This document shows positions 9,196 through 20,202 of a stretch of 54,828 nucleotides of DNA, one piece after another. This DNA is from Methylobacterium sp. J-030 (GTDB lineage: Bacteria > Pseudomonadota > Alphaproteobacteria > Rhizobiales > Beijerinckiaceae), in NCBI RefSeq assembly GCF_022829545.1, contig NZ_JAKSYM010000170.1:1-54828 (forward strand), written 5' to 3'. A program made the translations under genes and the position numbers. The first letter of the stretch is position 1. Every line of letters starts with the position of its first letter. The notes under the pieces were generated by a model, which saw only the letters and a program-made list of their open reading frames with translations, was not told the DNA's origin and ran no database searches.

Positions 9196-10416
9196 TCAAC
9201 CGGGCACAACCGGGGATTTGGTCACCGGCAGGGCCTCGACGAGCTTCGGATCCATCCCGGTATGGGCCTCCACCAGGGCATGCGGGGTCAGCGCCAGCCA
9301 CTGGGTCAGCGAGATGTCGGCATAGCGCGGGCTCTTGAACATCTCCAGGAAGGTCAGCGTCGTGTCGCCGGTGTTCTCGATGTAGTGGCCCATGGCGAAG
9401 GGCACGTAGCCGACGTCGCCGGCCTGATAGTCGAAGGTGCGGGCCTTGGATTCCGAGCCGAACACCGTCATCCGACCCTTGCCCGAGAGGTAGTATTGCC
9501 ACTCGTCGCCGTTGGGGTGCCAGTGCAGCTCGCGCAGCCCCCCGGGCTCGACCTCGACCAGGGCCGCCGCGATGGTGACCGAGGCGGGGAACACCGTGGA
9601 ATCGGTGATGCGCACGCTGCCGCCCTTGGTGCGGATCGGCTCCTGCGCCAGCATCCGGTGGCTGAAGGTCTTCGGGATCTCGCCGGCACCGCCCATCTTG
9701 TCGGCCGCCAGCGGCCCCGGATTCGGGCCGGGAAAGATGTAGAGTTCCTTCTGAGGGATCTTCGCGAAGGCGCTCTCGGGCAACCCGAAATTCTTGGCCA
9801 GGATATCGGTCGGCGTGTGCGCCAGCCAGTCGGTCAGCAGGAAGGTGGAATCTTCCGAGAAGGCCCCGTCGTCGAACACGAGCAGGAATTCGCAGCCGTC
9901 GACCCCGTCGGCGGACAGCCCCTGGATCGAGTGCGGGATGCCGCCCGGGAAGTACCAGAGGTCGCCCTCGCCGACGTCGTCCGCGAAGGTGCGCCCGTCC
10001 TGATCGACCGCGGTGATCCGGGCCTTGCCCTTGATCATGTAGGCCCACTCGGCCTCCTTGTGCCAGTGCATCTCGCGCACCGCGTCGGCCTTGAGCCGCA
10101 TGTTGACCCCGGCCATGGCCTTCGAGATCGGCAGTTCGCGGATGGTGGTCTGGCGCGCCCAGCCGCCCTTCTCCAGCCGCATGTGGCTGTCGGTGAACGA
10201 CCATTTCAGGTTCGGCATCGTGCCGTGGTCGGTGGCGGGCGGGGCCAGGGTGAACGGCTCCTCGCCGGCCCGCGGCGGGTTGCGCGGCCCCAGGATGTCG
10301 GCGCCCTTAGTCCCGCGCTCGGGCGGGACGGGGTTTGAGGATTGCGCCGCCGCGGGGGCCGCCACCATCGCGCCACCGGCCGCGGCGATGATGGCGCGCC
10401 TGGAGATCTCGGTCAT
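9196..10416 (-). CDS. oxdC: Oxalate decarboxylase (bicupin), Tat-exported
   Basis: Mn-dependent enzyme converting oxalate to formate and CO2; formate would feed C1 metabolism in a methylotroph. The 406-residue product begins with a twin-arginine signal ([13 protein letters not shown]). The two cupin domains each keep a metal site: H117, H119, E123, H162 in the first and H298, H300, E305, H344 in the second. The N-terminal lid loop reads SEDST (187-191), close to the SENST of decarboxylases, with its catalytic Glu; oxidases have other residues here. The ATG at 10416 has better spacing to AGCAGGA than the ATG 12 bp upstream, which is the alternative. Confidence 0.92.
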   Translation of the reverse strand: MTEISRRAIIAAAGGAMVAAPAAAQSSNPVPPERGTKGADILGPRNPPRAGEEPFTLAPPATDHGTMPNLKWSFTDSHMRLEKGGWARQTTIRELPISKAMAGVNMRLKADAVREMHWHKEAEWAYMIKGKARITAVDQDGRTFADDVGEGDLWYFPGGIPHSIQGLSADGVDGCEFLLVFDDGAFSEDSTFLLTDWLAHTPTDILAKNFGLPESAFAKIPQKELYIFPGPNPGPLAADKMGGAGEIPKTFSHRMLAQEPIRTKGGSVRITDSTVFPASVTIAAALVEVEPGGLRELHWHPNGDEWQYYLSGKGRMTVFGSESKARTFDYQAGDVGYVPFAMGHYIENTGDTTLTFLEMFKSPRYADISLTQWLALTPHALVEAHTGMDPKLVEALPVTKSPVVPG

Positions 10417-10610
10417 TGTCGCTCGCATCCTGCTGCTTGGCGGAGTGTTCGGCGGGGTAACCGGGCGGGGGACCGGAGGATCCGGGCCGGATCGTGCAGT
10501 GCGGCATCTCGCCCGGACCCGGTCCGCGGACTATGTATTGGATACAGAGCCGGGCGCGTCCCGGGCGGGCGCCGGGCCCGCGGCAAGGCGCAGCGCGACC
10601 CGAGGGCAGG

Positions 10611-11882
10611 ATGGCGGACCGGGACAGTTCAGCCGCAGACCGGACCGGCCCGCCCGCGCGAAGCGGCCGCGTCTGGCTCGTCCTGCTGGTGCTGGCGGGC
10701 GCCGGCCTCCTCGGATACCGCGCCTGGCCGGATGCGTCCCGGGCGGCGAGCCCGCCGCAATCGACGGAGGCGAAGCCGCCCCAGGTGCGGGTGGCCAGGG
10801 CCACCCGGGCCTCCGGGCCCCTGAGCCTGACCCAGACCGGCACCACCCAGGCCTTCGACACGGCCAACCTGTTTCCCCGGGCGACCGGCTACATCGTCGA
10901 GCGCAAGGTCGATATCGGCTCGCACGTGAAGCGGGGCGACCTGCTGTTCCGGATCAGCGCCCCCGACCTCGACCAGCAGCTCGTCCAGGCCCAGGCGCAG
11001 GTGGTGCAGCTCCAGGCGGCGCTGATCCAGGCCCGCGCGATGGTCGACCAGGCCGACGCCAACCGCCACCTCGCGGACGTGAACAACAAGCGGACCTCGA
11101 CGCTCGCCGGCACCGGCGTCGAGACCCGGCAGAACGCCGACACGTCGCAGGCCGGGGTGCTGACGCAGACGGCCAATGTCGACGCCGCCAAGGCCGCCGT
11201 GAAGGTCGCGGAGGCCAACATCGCCGCCCAGGAGGCGCAGGTCAGCCGGCTGAAGGTCCTGACCAGCTTCGAGGAGATCCGCGCGCCCTTCGACGGGGTG
11301 GTGACGGCGCGCAACAACGATGTCGGCGATGCGGTGACAGCGGACACCAACACGGGCACGCCGCTCCTGACGCTGAACCGGGACGACGTGCTGCGCATGG
11401 CGGTGAACGTGCCGCTCTACGCCGCCGACGGCGTCCGCGACGGGCTCGACGCGAAGGTCGAGGTGGCGCAGGTCCCCGGAAAGATCTTCCCCGGGACGGT
11501 CTCGCGCTCGTCGACGACGCTGCTCTACGCCGCGCGCACGCTGGTCACGCAGGTCGACATCCCGAACCCCGACGGGGTGCTGCGGCCGGGCCTCTACATC
11601 ACGATCACGCTGGAGATCCCGCGGGTCGCGCCCGCCGTGAGCGTGCCGAGCGACGCCTTGATCTTCGACCAGCACGGGACCCGCGTGGCGGTGGTCGAGA
11701 CGGAGGCGGACGGCAGCACCGTGGCGCGGATGCGCCCGGTGACGATCTTCCGCCAGACCCGGACGGCGCTGGAATTGCGCTCGGGCTTGAACGGCGACGA
11801 GCGCGTGGTCGTGGGGCCGCCGGCCTCCTTGCGCGATGGCGACAGGATCGCGCCGCAGCCGGAGGGCAAGGCGGGGGCGTGA
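10611..11882 (+). CDS. RND efflux periplasmic adaptor (membrane fusion protein)
   Basis: A 423-residue adaptor of the HlyD/AcrA class that links an inner-membrane pump to an outer-membrane channel. A membrane anchor at about 17-38 (VWLVLLVLAGAGLLGYRAW) is followed by a lipoyl half (GYIVERKVDIGSHVKRGDLLF) and a long Ala/Gln-rich alpha-helical hairpin. The second lipoyl half (IRAPFDGVVTARNNDVGDAV) and a beta-barrel domain follow. The start at 10611 follows GAGGGCAGG. Unusually no RND pump or outer-membrane gene is adjacent; the next gene is convergent. It could serve a pump encoded elsewhere. Confidence 0.85.
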   Translation: MADRDSSAADRTGPPARSGRVWLVLLVLAGAGLLGYRAWPDASRAASPPQSTEAKPPQVRVARATRASGPLSLTQTGTTQAFDTANLFPRATGYIVERKVDIGSHVKRGDLLFRISAPDLDQQLVQAQAQVVQLQAALIQARAMVDQADANRHLADVNNKRTSTLAGTGVETRQNADTSQAGVLTQTANVDAAKAAVKVAEANIAAQEAQVSRLKVLTSFEEIRAPFDGVVTARNNDVGDAVTADTNTGTPLLTLNRDDVLRMAVNVPLYAADGVRDGLDAKVEVAQVPGKIFPGTVSRSSTTLLYAARTLVTQVDIPNPDGVLRPGLYITITLEIPRVAPAVSVPSDALIFDQHGTRVAVVETEADGSTVARMRPVTIFRQTRTALELRSGLNGDERVVVGPPASLRDGDRIAPQPEGKAGA

Positions 11883-11892
11883 GCGGCCGTTC

Positions 11893-11947
11893 CATCAGGG
11901 CTCTGCCCTGATCACCCGCCAAAGGGCGGACGCCCTCTGGAAACCCG
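11893..11947. repeat. Composite hairpin repeat, copy R3
   Basis: Carries tcagggctctgccctga, a GC link and an aaagggcggacgccctct hairpin, ending tggaaacccg. It is the inverse orientation of R1. It lies between the convergent ends of the adaptor gene and the lyase gene, with the ggaaaccc edge facing the lyase 3' end. Confidence 0.8.
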
Positions 11948-12002
11948 TTCGGGCCGCGCGTCGACGTTTCAGGCCACGCCTGGCGAGCGAGAACGCCGCG
12001 TC

Positions 12003-12941
12003 CTAGACGGGCTCCAGCCGCGCCCGGCTGTCGGTCCGGGCGAGGCGGGCCAGCAGGTACTCGACCTCGGCCTTGGCCTGCGCGGTCAGCGCCTGCGCGG
12101 GCTTGCGCTGCGCGTCGGACGCGAAAATCCCCCGGCGCATGAACACGTATTTGCGCACGGCGAGGCCCAGCGGACCCTGCTGCTGCTCGTAGCGGAGGTA
12201 GGGGAGGTGGGCGTCGAACAGGTCGTGGGCGGCGTCGCGGTCGCCGGCCCGGCCGAGGCGGACCACGTCGACCAGCATCTCCGGGAAGGCGTAGCCGGTA
12301 TTGGCCCCGTCGGCGCCGCGCTCGGTCTCGAAGTCGAGGAACAGGCCGCCGTTGCCGACCAGGATGCTGATATGGCGCATCGAGCCGTCACGCTCGAAGC
12401 CGCGCAACGAGGAGATCTTCTCCAGGCCCGGCCAGTCCTCGTGCTTGAGCATCACGCAGGAGGGGTTTTCGGACACGATCCGGCGGATCACCCCCGGTGT
12501 CATCTGCACCGAGAAGGTGAGGGGATAATCCTGAAGGACGAACGGCACGTCCGGCCCGATCGCCTCGGCGGCATTGCGGTAGTAGCCGACCACTTGGTCG
12601 TCGGTGCGCAGGGTGTTGGGCGGGGCGATCATCACGCCGGCGGCGCCCAGCTCCATCACCTCCCGGGCGAGCGCCCGCATGGCCGCGAAGCCCGGCGCCG
12701 TGACGCCGACGATCACCGGCAGCCGCGTGCGCCCGAGGACGCGCTTGGCCACCGCGATCCCCTCCGCATGGTCGAGCTTGCCGGCCTCGCCGAGCTGGCC
12801 GAGGATCGTCAGGCCGTCGACGCCGGCGGATCCGAAGAAGTCGGTCATCCGGTCGAGGGAGGCCTCGTCGATCCGGCCGTCCGGATGGAACGGCGTCGGG
12901 GCGATCGGCACGACGCCGCGAATGTCGCTGGTGAGGGGCAT
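12003..12941 (-). CDS. DapA-superfamily aldolase/dehydratase (dihydrodipicolinate synthase family)
   Basis: A 312-residue TIM-barrel class I lyase. It keeps the Schiff-base lysine K166 (CVMLKHED) and Y139 (LQDYP), but the usual GTTGE loop reads GQLGEAG. The Thr-Thr pair used by true DapA is therefore absent, and lysine synthesis is unlikely. Neighbours suggest a sugar-acid substrate: the four-gene sugar importer lies directly upstream on the same strand, 285 bp away across repeat R4. Related enzymes act on deoxy-keto sugar acids. The ATG at 12941 has a strong GGAGGAAAA site; the frame is open a little further upstream. Exact reaction unknown. Confidence 0.85.
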   Translation of the reverse strand: MPLTSDIRGVVPIAPTPFHPDGRIDEASLDRMTDFFGSAGVDGLTILGQLGEAGKLDHAEGIAVAKRVLGRTRLPVIVGVTAPGFAAMRALAREVMELGAAGVMIAPPNTLRTDDQVVGYYRNAAEAIGPDVPFVLQDYPLTFSVQMTPGVIRRIVSENPSCVMLKHEDWPGLEKISSLRGFERDGSMRHISILVGNGGLFLDFETERGADGANTGYAFPEMLVDVVRLGRAGDRDAAHDLFDAHLPYLRYEQQQGPLGLAVRKYVFMRRGIFASDAQRKPAQALTAQAKAEVEYLLARLARTDSRARLEPV

Positions 12942-13029
12942 GCCGGTTTTCCTCCGTCGCAGGTTGCAGCGGGCGGGGACCATAGGCCCGGACGCCGGGA
13001 AAATCTTTAGCCGATCACGGTGAGATCAA

Positions 13030-13160
13030 GTCGTGGTTTCGAAAGGTCGAGACCTTTCGCGGGTCCAGAGCGGGGCCCTGGTGTCGGGCTGCGCCCGAGA
13101 GACAGTCAGGGCTTCGCCCTGACAACCAACCAAAGGGCTCGCCCTTTGGGAATCTGGGAT
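13030..13160. repeat. Composite hairpin repeat, copy R4
   Basis: One of the longest copies. From left to right it has gaaaggtcgagacctttc, gggctgcgccc, tcagggcttcgccctga and aaagggctcgcccttt, ending in a gggttaaacaggctcg edge. It lies downstream of yjfF and upstream of the lyase on the same strand, filling most of a 285-bp gap. It would be expected to separate or attenuate the two transcripts. Confidence 0.85.
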
Positions 13161-13226
13161 ATGGGTTAAACAGGCTCGCGGAGCGCGTCAGAGCATGGCT
13201 TTCGGACCATGCGGGCCTACAACACG

Positions 13227-14240
13227 TCAGGCCCGAACCTCCGTCGGACGGACGACCGGCGCCCCGGCGGAGGCCCGGGACCGCCGTCCCGACCGGCCGG
13301 CCAGCGCCACCGAGCCCTGCTGCAGGGCGATGAAGGCGAAGAGCAGCAGCCCCGTCGCGATCCTGGTCCACCAGCTCGACAGGGTGCCGTCGAAGGTGAT
13401 GGCGGTCTGGATCAGGCCGCCGATCATCACACCCAGGAAGGTGCCCGGCAGGCCGCCCTGGCCGCCGGTCAGCAGCGTGCCGCCGATCACCACAGCCGCG
13501 ATCGCGTCGAGTTCCACGCCCACCGCCGAGAGCGGCGTGCCCGAGGCGGTGTCGAGGGAGAACACGACCCCGGCGAGCGCCGCGAGCCCGCTCGACAGGG
13601 CGTAGACCGCCACAATGTTGCGCCCGACCGGCACGCCCATGAGCGCCGTGGTCTGGCGGCTGCCGCCGAGCGCGTAGACCGTCGCGCCGAAGCGGGTCGC
13701 GTGGAGCAGCACCCCGCCCGCCAGGAACATTGCGAGCATGATCCCCGCGGTCAGGGTCAGCCGCCCGCCCCCGGGCAGCGACAGGGCGAGGTCGGAGACC
13801 GCGCCGTAGAGGGGCGCGTAGATCGGGACCGACTCGGTGGAGAGCAGGAAGCCTGCACCCCGGGCCAGGAACATGCCGGCCAGCGTCACGATGAAGGGCG
13901 GCATCGCGAAGACGTGGATCAGCGCGCCCATCGCGGCGCCGAACAGGGCGGCGGCGGCGAGCACGATCCCGAAGGCCGCCAGCGGCGGGATGCCCCAGCG
14001 CGTGATGGCGAGCGCCAGGAACACCGTGGTGAAGCCCACCACCGAGCCGACCGAGAGGTCGATGCCGCCCGCGATGATCACGACGGTCGTGCCGACCGCG
14101 ACGATCCCGAGGAAGGCGCTGTCGGTCAGCAGGTTGCCGATGACCCGGGTGGTCAGGAAGGCGGGGTACTGCGTCGCGCAGAGGCCGTAGCCCGCCGCGA
14201 ACAGCAAAGCGGCGACGAGGACCGGGAGGTTGCGGCTCAT
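13227..14240 (-). CDS. yjfF: Sugar ABC transporter permease (YjfF-like)
   Basis: A 337-residue BPD_transp_2 permease, the RbsC/AraH class of sugar importers. It has about eight to ten hydrophobic segments and the signature GGIDLSVGSVVG in the first third, then a second conserved TALMGVPVGRN loop. The start ATG overlaps the TGA of the upstream permease (ATGA), so translation is coupled. As last of four genes it forms the membrane channel with the YtfT-like protein. The symbol is by family and gene order; the transported sugar is inferred only. Confidence 0.85.
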   Translation of the reverse strand: MSRNLPVLVAALLFAAGYGLCATQYPAFLTTRVIGNLLTDSAFLGIVAVGTTVVIIAGGIDLSVGSVVGFTTVFLALAITRWGIPPLAAFGIVLAAAALFGAAMGALIHVFAMPPFIVTLAGMFLARGAGFLLSTESVPIYAPLYGAVSDLALSLPGGGRLTLTAGIMLAMFLAGGVLLHATRFGATVYALGGSRQTTALMGVPVGRNIVAVYALSSGLAALAGVVFSLDTASGTPLSAVGVELDAIAAVVIGGTLLTGGQGGLPGTFLGVMIGGLIQTAITFDGTLSSWWTRIATGLLLFAFIALQQGSVALAGRSGRRSRASAGAPVVRPTEVRA

Positions 14241-15210
14241 CGCGGGCTCCGCAGCAGCAGGGACAGGCCGGCGAGGCGCGGCGATTGCAGCAGGAGCACC
14301 GCCAGCACCACCGCGGCCTTGACCACGAGATTGAGTTCCGGCGGCAGGCCGGAGAGCAGGATGCCGGTGTTCATCGCCTGGATCAGGAAGGCCCCGAGCA
14401 CCGCCAGCCACAGGCTGAACCGGCCGCCGAGGAGCGACGAGCCCGCCACCACCACGGCCAGGATCGCGTCGAGCTCGAGCCACAGCCCGGCATTGTTGGC
14501 GTCGGCCCCCAGGATGTCGGCCGCCGCGACGACGCCCGCCAAAGCCGCGCAGAACCCGCTCCAGGCGTAGACCGCGAGCGTCACCGCGCGGGTGTCGATG
14601 CCGGCGAGCGCACTGGCCCGGGCGTTGCCGCCGGTCGCCTCGATCATCAGGCCGAGCGCCGTGCCCCGCACCAGGGCGAGGGTGAGGCCCAGCATGCCGA
14701 GGACCAGCACTACCGGCATCGGCACGCCGAGCACGGCGCCCCCGCCGAAATAGGCGAGGTCGGCGGACGCGAAGGTGACGATCCGCCCCTCGGTGATCAA
14801 TTGGGCGATGCCCCGGCCCGCGACCATCAGAATCAGGGTGGCGACGATCGGCTGGATCCGCAGCACCGCCACGAGGAGGCCGTTCCACAGCCCGAACAGG
14901 AGCCCCGTGGCCAGAGCCGCCGCGAGCGCCACCGGCAGGGGCTGGCTGTCGGCGAGGCTCGCCGCCACCGCGCCCGCGATCGCCATCACGGCGCCGACCG
15001 ACAGGTCGATGCCGCCGGTGGCCACCACCAGCACCATGCCGAGCGACAGCAGCGCCACCGGGGCGCCGCGGTTGAACACGTCGACGAGGCTGCCGAACAG
15101 GCGCCCATCCTGCCAATGCACGTCGAGGAATTGCGGCGCGACCAGCCGGTCGGCGAACAGCACCGCCAAGAAGGCGAGGAGCTGGGGCGCTCCGGCACGC
15201 AGCGCGCGCA

Positions 15211-15211
<1 letters not shown>
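14237..15211 (-). CDS. ytfT: Sugar ABC transporter permease (YtfT-like)
   Basis: A 324-residue BPD_transp_2 permease with the signature GGIDLSVGAVMAIAGA and the EATGGNARASALAGID cytoplasmic loop that contacts the ATPase. It is hydrophobic along its length. It overlaps the upstream ATPase stop and the downstream permease start by four bases each (ATGA), so the set is one translationally coupled operon. A second permease in the same operon is the hallmark of the YtfQRT-YjfF (galactofuranose-type) system, whereas RbsABC has one. Confidence 0.87.
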
Positions 15212-16767
<1,556 letters not shown>

Positions 16768-16780
16768 GGCGCGGCGCGCG

Positions 16781-17746
16781 TCAGTAGCCGAGGCCCTTCT
16801 TGCTCTCGTAGACCCTCAGCGGGTCGTCGGCCGCCGTGTAGAGCTTCGACTCGGTCTGGATCCACTTGGGCGGGACCGTGCCCTTCTCCTTGTAGGCCTT
16901 GAGCGCGTCGAAGGCGGGGCCGGCCATGTCGGGCGTGAGCTCGACCGTGGCGTTGGCCTCGCCCGCCGCGATCGCCTTGAAGATATCGGGCACCGCGTCG
17001 ATCGAGACCGTCAGGATCTCCTTGCCGGGCTTCAAGCCGGCCTCCTTCATCGCCTGGATGGCGCCGACCATCATGTCGTCGTTGTGGGCGTAGACCGCGC
17101 AGATCGTTCGGCCGCCCTCGGCCTTGATGAAGCTCTCCATCACCTCCTTGCCCTTGGCGCGGGTGAAGTCGCCGGTCTGGCTGCGCACGAGCTTGAGGTT
17201 GGGGTGGGACGCGAGGGCGGTATCAAACCCCTTCTTGCGGTTGGTGGCGACGCTGGCGCCGACCGTGCCCTGGAGCTCGACCACGTTGCAGGGCTTCTCG
17301 CCGACCGTCTTGGCCAGCCAGTTGCCGGCGACGCGGCCCTCCGCGACGCTGTCGGAGGTGACGGCAGTGAGGTAGAGGTCCCTGCCGGACGGGTCGATGT
17401 CGCGGTCGAGCAGGATCACCGGGATCTTGGCGTCCCGGGCCTCCTTGAGCACCGCATCCCAGCCGGTGGCGACCACGGGGGCGAGCAGGATCCCGTCGAC
17501 CCCCTGCGCCACGAAGGAGCGGAGCGCCTTGATCTGGTTCTCCTGCTTCTGCTGCGCGTCGGCGATCTTGACGGTGATGCCGCGTTTCTTGGCCTCGGCC
17601 TTGGTCACCGTGGTCTCGGCGGCGCGCCAGCCGGATTCCGAGCCGATTTGCGAGAATCCGACGGTCAGCGAGGCCGCCTGGGCCGCACCGCCCCACGCGA
17701 GCATCGCGCCCACGAGCAAAGCCTTGATGGAAACCGATTTTCTCAT
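16781..17746 (-). CDS. ytfQ: Periplasmic sugar-binding protein (YtfQ-like)
   Basis: A 321-residue Peripla_BP_4 protein that delivers sugar to the importer. Signal peptide at 1-25 (KALLVGAMLAWGGAAQAA). The mature part opens LTVGFSQIGSESGWR, and the conserved hinge and ligand regions include GVDGILLAPVV, ILLDRDID and CAVYAHNDDM. The R-x-A pattern near the N terminus (ESGWRAAET) resembles galactofuranose-binding YtfQ. The ATG at 17746 has AGGGGGGA upstream. It is first in the operon, so the operator at 17797-17813 should control all four genes. Confidence 0.9.
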   Translation of the reverse strand: MRKSVSIKALLVGAMLAWGGAAQAASLTVGFSQIGSESGWRAAETTVTKAEAKKRGITVKIADAQQKQENQIKALRSFVAQGVDGILLAPVVATGWDAVLKEARDAKIPVILLDRDIDPSGRDLYLTAVTSDSVAEGRVAGNWLAKTVGEKPCNVVELQGTVGASVATNRKKGFDTALASHPNLKLVRSQTGDFTRAKGKEVMESFIKAEGGRTICAVYAHNDDMMVGAIQAMKEAGLKPGKEILTVSIDAVPDIFKAIAAGEANATVELTPDMAGPAFDALKAYKEKGTVPPKWIQTESKLYTAADDPLRVYESKKGLGY

Positions 17747-17796
17747 GACACGTCCCCCCTGATTGCGGCCGCCGCCTCTTCCGAGCGATCGGCCCA

Positions 17797-17813
17797 CATA
17801 TGTATGACATATG
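17797..17813. promoter_or_regulatory. GntR-like operator upstream of the sugar importer
   Basis: A perfect inverted repeat of two 7-bp arms around a 3-bp centre, CATATGTATGACATATG. The GT-N3-AC core fits FadR/FCD-type GntR operators. It lies 50 bp before the ytfQ start, where a repressor would block the promoter. No GntR gene is in the window, so the regulator is unknown. Confidence 0.5.
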
Positions 17814-17930
17814 GGCGACGCGCTGAATAGCCGCAGGGGGCTCACACGTCACCCCGATGAATCGCAGGGCGACGCATCCGGGTGTTTCAGATTGGCAGAC
17901 TTGTCTGAGTTTACGGGCCGGCCGCTGGGA

Positions 17931-20192
17931 TCAGCCGAGCAGCTTGTCCAGCGTGATCGGCATCTCGCGCACCCGCACGCCGGTGGCGTGCCAGATCGCG
18001 TTGGCGATGGCCCCCACCGTGCCGGTGATGCCGATCTCGCCGACGCCCTTCACGCCGAGATTGTTCACCACCGAATCGTCCTCATGGACGAGGATCGCCT
18101 CCATGGTGGGCACGTCGGCGTTCACCGGCACGTGGTATTCGGCGAGGTTGTCGTTGAGGAAGCGGCCGGTGCGCGGGTCCATCTCGGCCCGCTCGTGGAG
18201 CGCGAAGGACAGGCCCCAGATCATCCCGCCGTAATACTGGCTCTGGACGAGGCGCGGGTTGATCACCCGGCCCGCCGCGAAGGCGCCGACCAGGCGGCTC
18301 ACCCGGATCTGGCCGAGATCGGGATCGACCTTCACCTCGGCGAAGACCGCCCCGTGGGCGTGCATCGCGTAGGCCGCCTGCGCGGCCGGATCGGCCCCGG
18401 CCTTGCCCCGGCCCTCGATGCTCGACCGGCCGGCCCGCTTGAGGATGTCGGTGACGGATTCGCCCCGGCTCGGATCGTCGCGCCGGGTCAGGCGACCGTC
18501 GGCGGCGGTCACGCCGGCATTGCCCGCGCCGTAGAGCGGGGAGGCGGGATCGTTGGTGGCGAGATCCGTGAGCTGCCGGATCACGTCGCCGGCAGCCGCG
18601 TGGATCGCGCCGCCGGCGGTCGCGGTGTGGCCCGAGCCGCCCGCGATGCCGGCATTCGGCAGATCGGAAGACCCCATCCGGAAGGTGAGTGCGTCCATCC
18701 CGATGCCGAGCCCGTCGGCGGCGATCTGAGCGAGCGCCGTCCAGGCGCCCTGGCCCATGTCGATCGCCCCGAGTTCCACCGTGCCGGTGCCGTCGGCGCG
18801 GATCTCGGCCCGGGCCATGCCTTCGAAGATCAGGGACGGGAAGGTGGCGGTGCCCATGCCGGTGCCGACCAGGAACCCGTCCCTGTCGCGGGTCTGGCGG
18901 GGCTGGAGCGGCCGCCCGGCCCAGCCGAAGGCCTCGGCACCGCGGCGGTAGCATTCCCGCAGGGCTTTCGACGAGAACGGCTTGCCGGTGAGCGGCTCGA
19001 CCTCGGCGTAGTTGGCGAGGCGGAAGTCCAGCGGGTCCATGCCGAGTTCGTGCGCCATCTCGTCGAGCGCGCTCTCCAGGGCGACGCTGCCGGTGGCCTC
19101 GCCGGGCGCGCGCATGAACAGCGGCGTGCCGGTGTCGAGGCGCACCGCCTCGTGCCGGATCGCGAGGGCCGGGCTCGCATAGAGGGTGCTGGTCGCCCGT
19201 CCCGCCGGCTCGAAGAAATCGTCGAAGCTCGACGAGGCGGTGAGGATGTGGTGGTCGAGCGCCGTGAGCTTGCCCGCCGCGTCGGTTCCGAGGCGCAGCG
19301 TCTGCCGGGTCGGGCCGCGATGGCCCATCGGGCCGTACATCTGGCTGCGGGTCGGCACGAGCTTCACCGGGCGGCCGACGAGCCTGGCCGCCATGCAGGC
19401 CAGCACCTGCGGCCCCGCGGGCACGCCCTTCGAGCCGAAGCCGCCGCCGAGATAGGGGCTCTCGATGTGGATGTCCTCGGGGCTGATGCCGAACAGCCCG
19501 GCGAGGCGGCCCTGCGACATGGCGAGCGCCTGGGTCGGCATGAACAGCGAGAGCCGGTCCCCGTCCCAGCTGGCGACCGCCGCGTGGGGCTCCATGGCGT
19601 TGTGGTACTGGGCCGGCGTCTCGTAGGTCGCGGCGATTCTTTTCGAGGCTGCGGACAGCCCGGCCTCGACGTCGCCGTCGGACTCGGCCGGGGGCGCACC
19701 GACCCCCACGGAGGGCGGGGTGAACACGTCGCCCGCATCGAGGCCGATCCGCGGGGTCTCGGCCGCGTAGGTCGGGGCGAGCAGCCTTGCGCCCTCGGTC
19801 GCCGCCTCCAGGGTCTCGGCGATCACCACGGCGATCGGCTGGTTGGCGTAGCGGACGCGGTCGTTCTGCAGGAGATCGAGGCGGAAGGTGAACGGCCCGT
19901 CCTTGGCGTCGGGGTCCTTGGCGAGCGTCGGGGCGTTCTGCGGGGTCATCACCGCCACGACGCCGGGATGCGCCTCGGCGGCGGCCACGTCGAGCCCGGT
20001 GACGCGGCCCTTCGCGATCCGGGCGACGCAGAGCGCCGCGTGGAGCGTGCCGGGGGGCAGGTTGTCGGCGGAGAAGCGGGCTTGGCCCGTCACCTTGAGC
20101 GGGCCGTCGCGCCGGGTCAGCGGCTGGCCGATGCTGGAGCCGTGGCGGATCGCGCCGGCGGGGAGATTCGAAGGCGAGGCGGTCGCGGTCAT
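17931..20192 (-). CDS. paoC: Molybdopterin subunit of xanthine-oxidase-family aldehyde oxidoreductase (PaoC-like)
   Basis: Large catalytic subunit that binds the molybdenum cofactor. The 753-residue product has the a/b hammerhead domain (VTGQARFSADNLPPG) and the family motifs LGGGFGSKG, FMRAPGEATGS and MGQGAWTALAQIAADG. It ends with GEIGITGTVGAIANAI, in which the Glu-Ile of KGVGEIG is the region of the catalytic glutamate. It is third in a three-gene operon, 10 bp after the FAD subunit. PaoABC-type enzymes oxidise aromatic and other aldehydes; the substrate here is not shown. No XdhC-type maturation gene is nearby. Confidence 0.87.
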   Translation of the reverse strand: MTATASPSNLPAGAIRHGSSIGQPLTRRDGPLKVTGQARFSADNLPPGTLHAALCVARIAKGRVTGLDVAAAEAHPGVVAVMTPQNAPTLAKDPDAKDGPFTFRLDLLQNDRVRYANQPIAVVIAETLEAATEGARLLAPTYAAETPRIGLDAGDVFTPPSVGVGAPPAESDGDVEAGLSAASKRIAATYETPAQYHNAMEPHAAVASWDGDRLSLFMPTQALAMSQGRLAGLFGISPEDIHIESPYLGGGFGSKGVPAGPQVLACMAARLVGRPVKLVPTRSQMYGPMGHRGPTRQTLRLGTDAAGKLTALDHHILTASSSFDDFFEPAGRATSTLYASPALAIRHEAVRLDTGTPLFMRAPGEATGSVALESALDEMAHELGMDPLDFRLANYAEVEPLTGKPFSSKALRECYRRGAEAFGWAGRPLQPRQTRDRDGFLVGTGMGTATFPSLIFEGMARAEIRADGTGTVELGAIDMGQGAWTALAQIAADGLGIGMDALTFRMGSSDLPNAGIAGGSGHTATAGGAIHAAAGDVIRQLTDLATNDPASPLYGAGNAGVTAADGRLTRRDDPSRGESVTDILKRAGRSSIEGRGKAGADPAAQAAYAMHAHGAVFAEVKVDPDLGQIRVSRLVGAFAAGRVINPRLVQSQYYGGMIWGLSFALHERAEMDPRTGRFLNDNLAEYHVPVNADVPTMEAILVHEDDSVVNNLGVKGVGEIGITGTVGAIANAIWHATGVRVREMPITLDKLLG

Positions 20193-20202
20193 GCGGGTCT
20201 CC

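Noticed and set aside
13227..15116. Single 629-codon frame seeming to fuse two permeases
   Set aside because: Only the 3' half is YjfF. The upstream half is a shifted frame through YtfT, whose own frame is intact and overlaps YjfF by ATGA.
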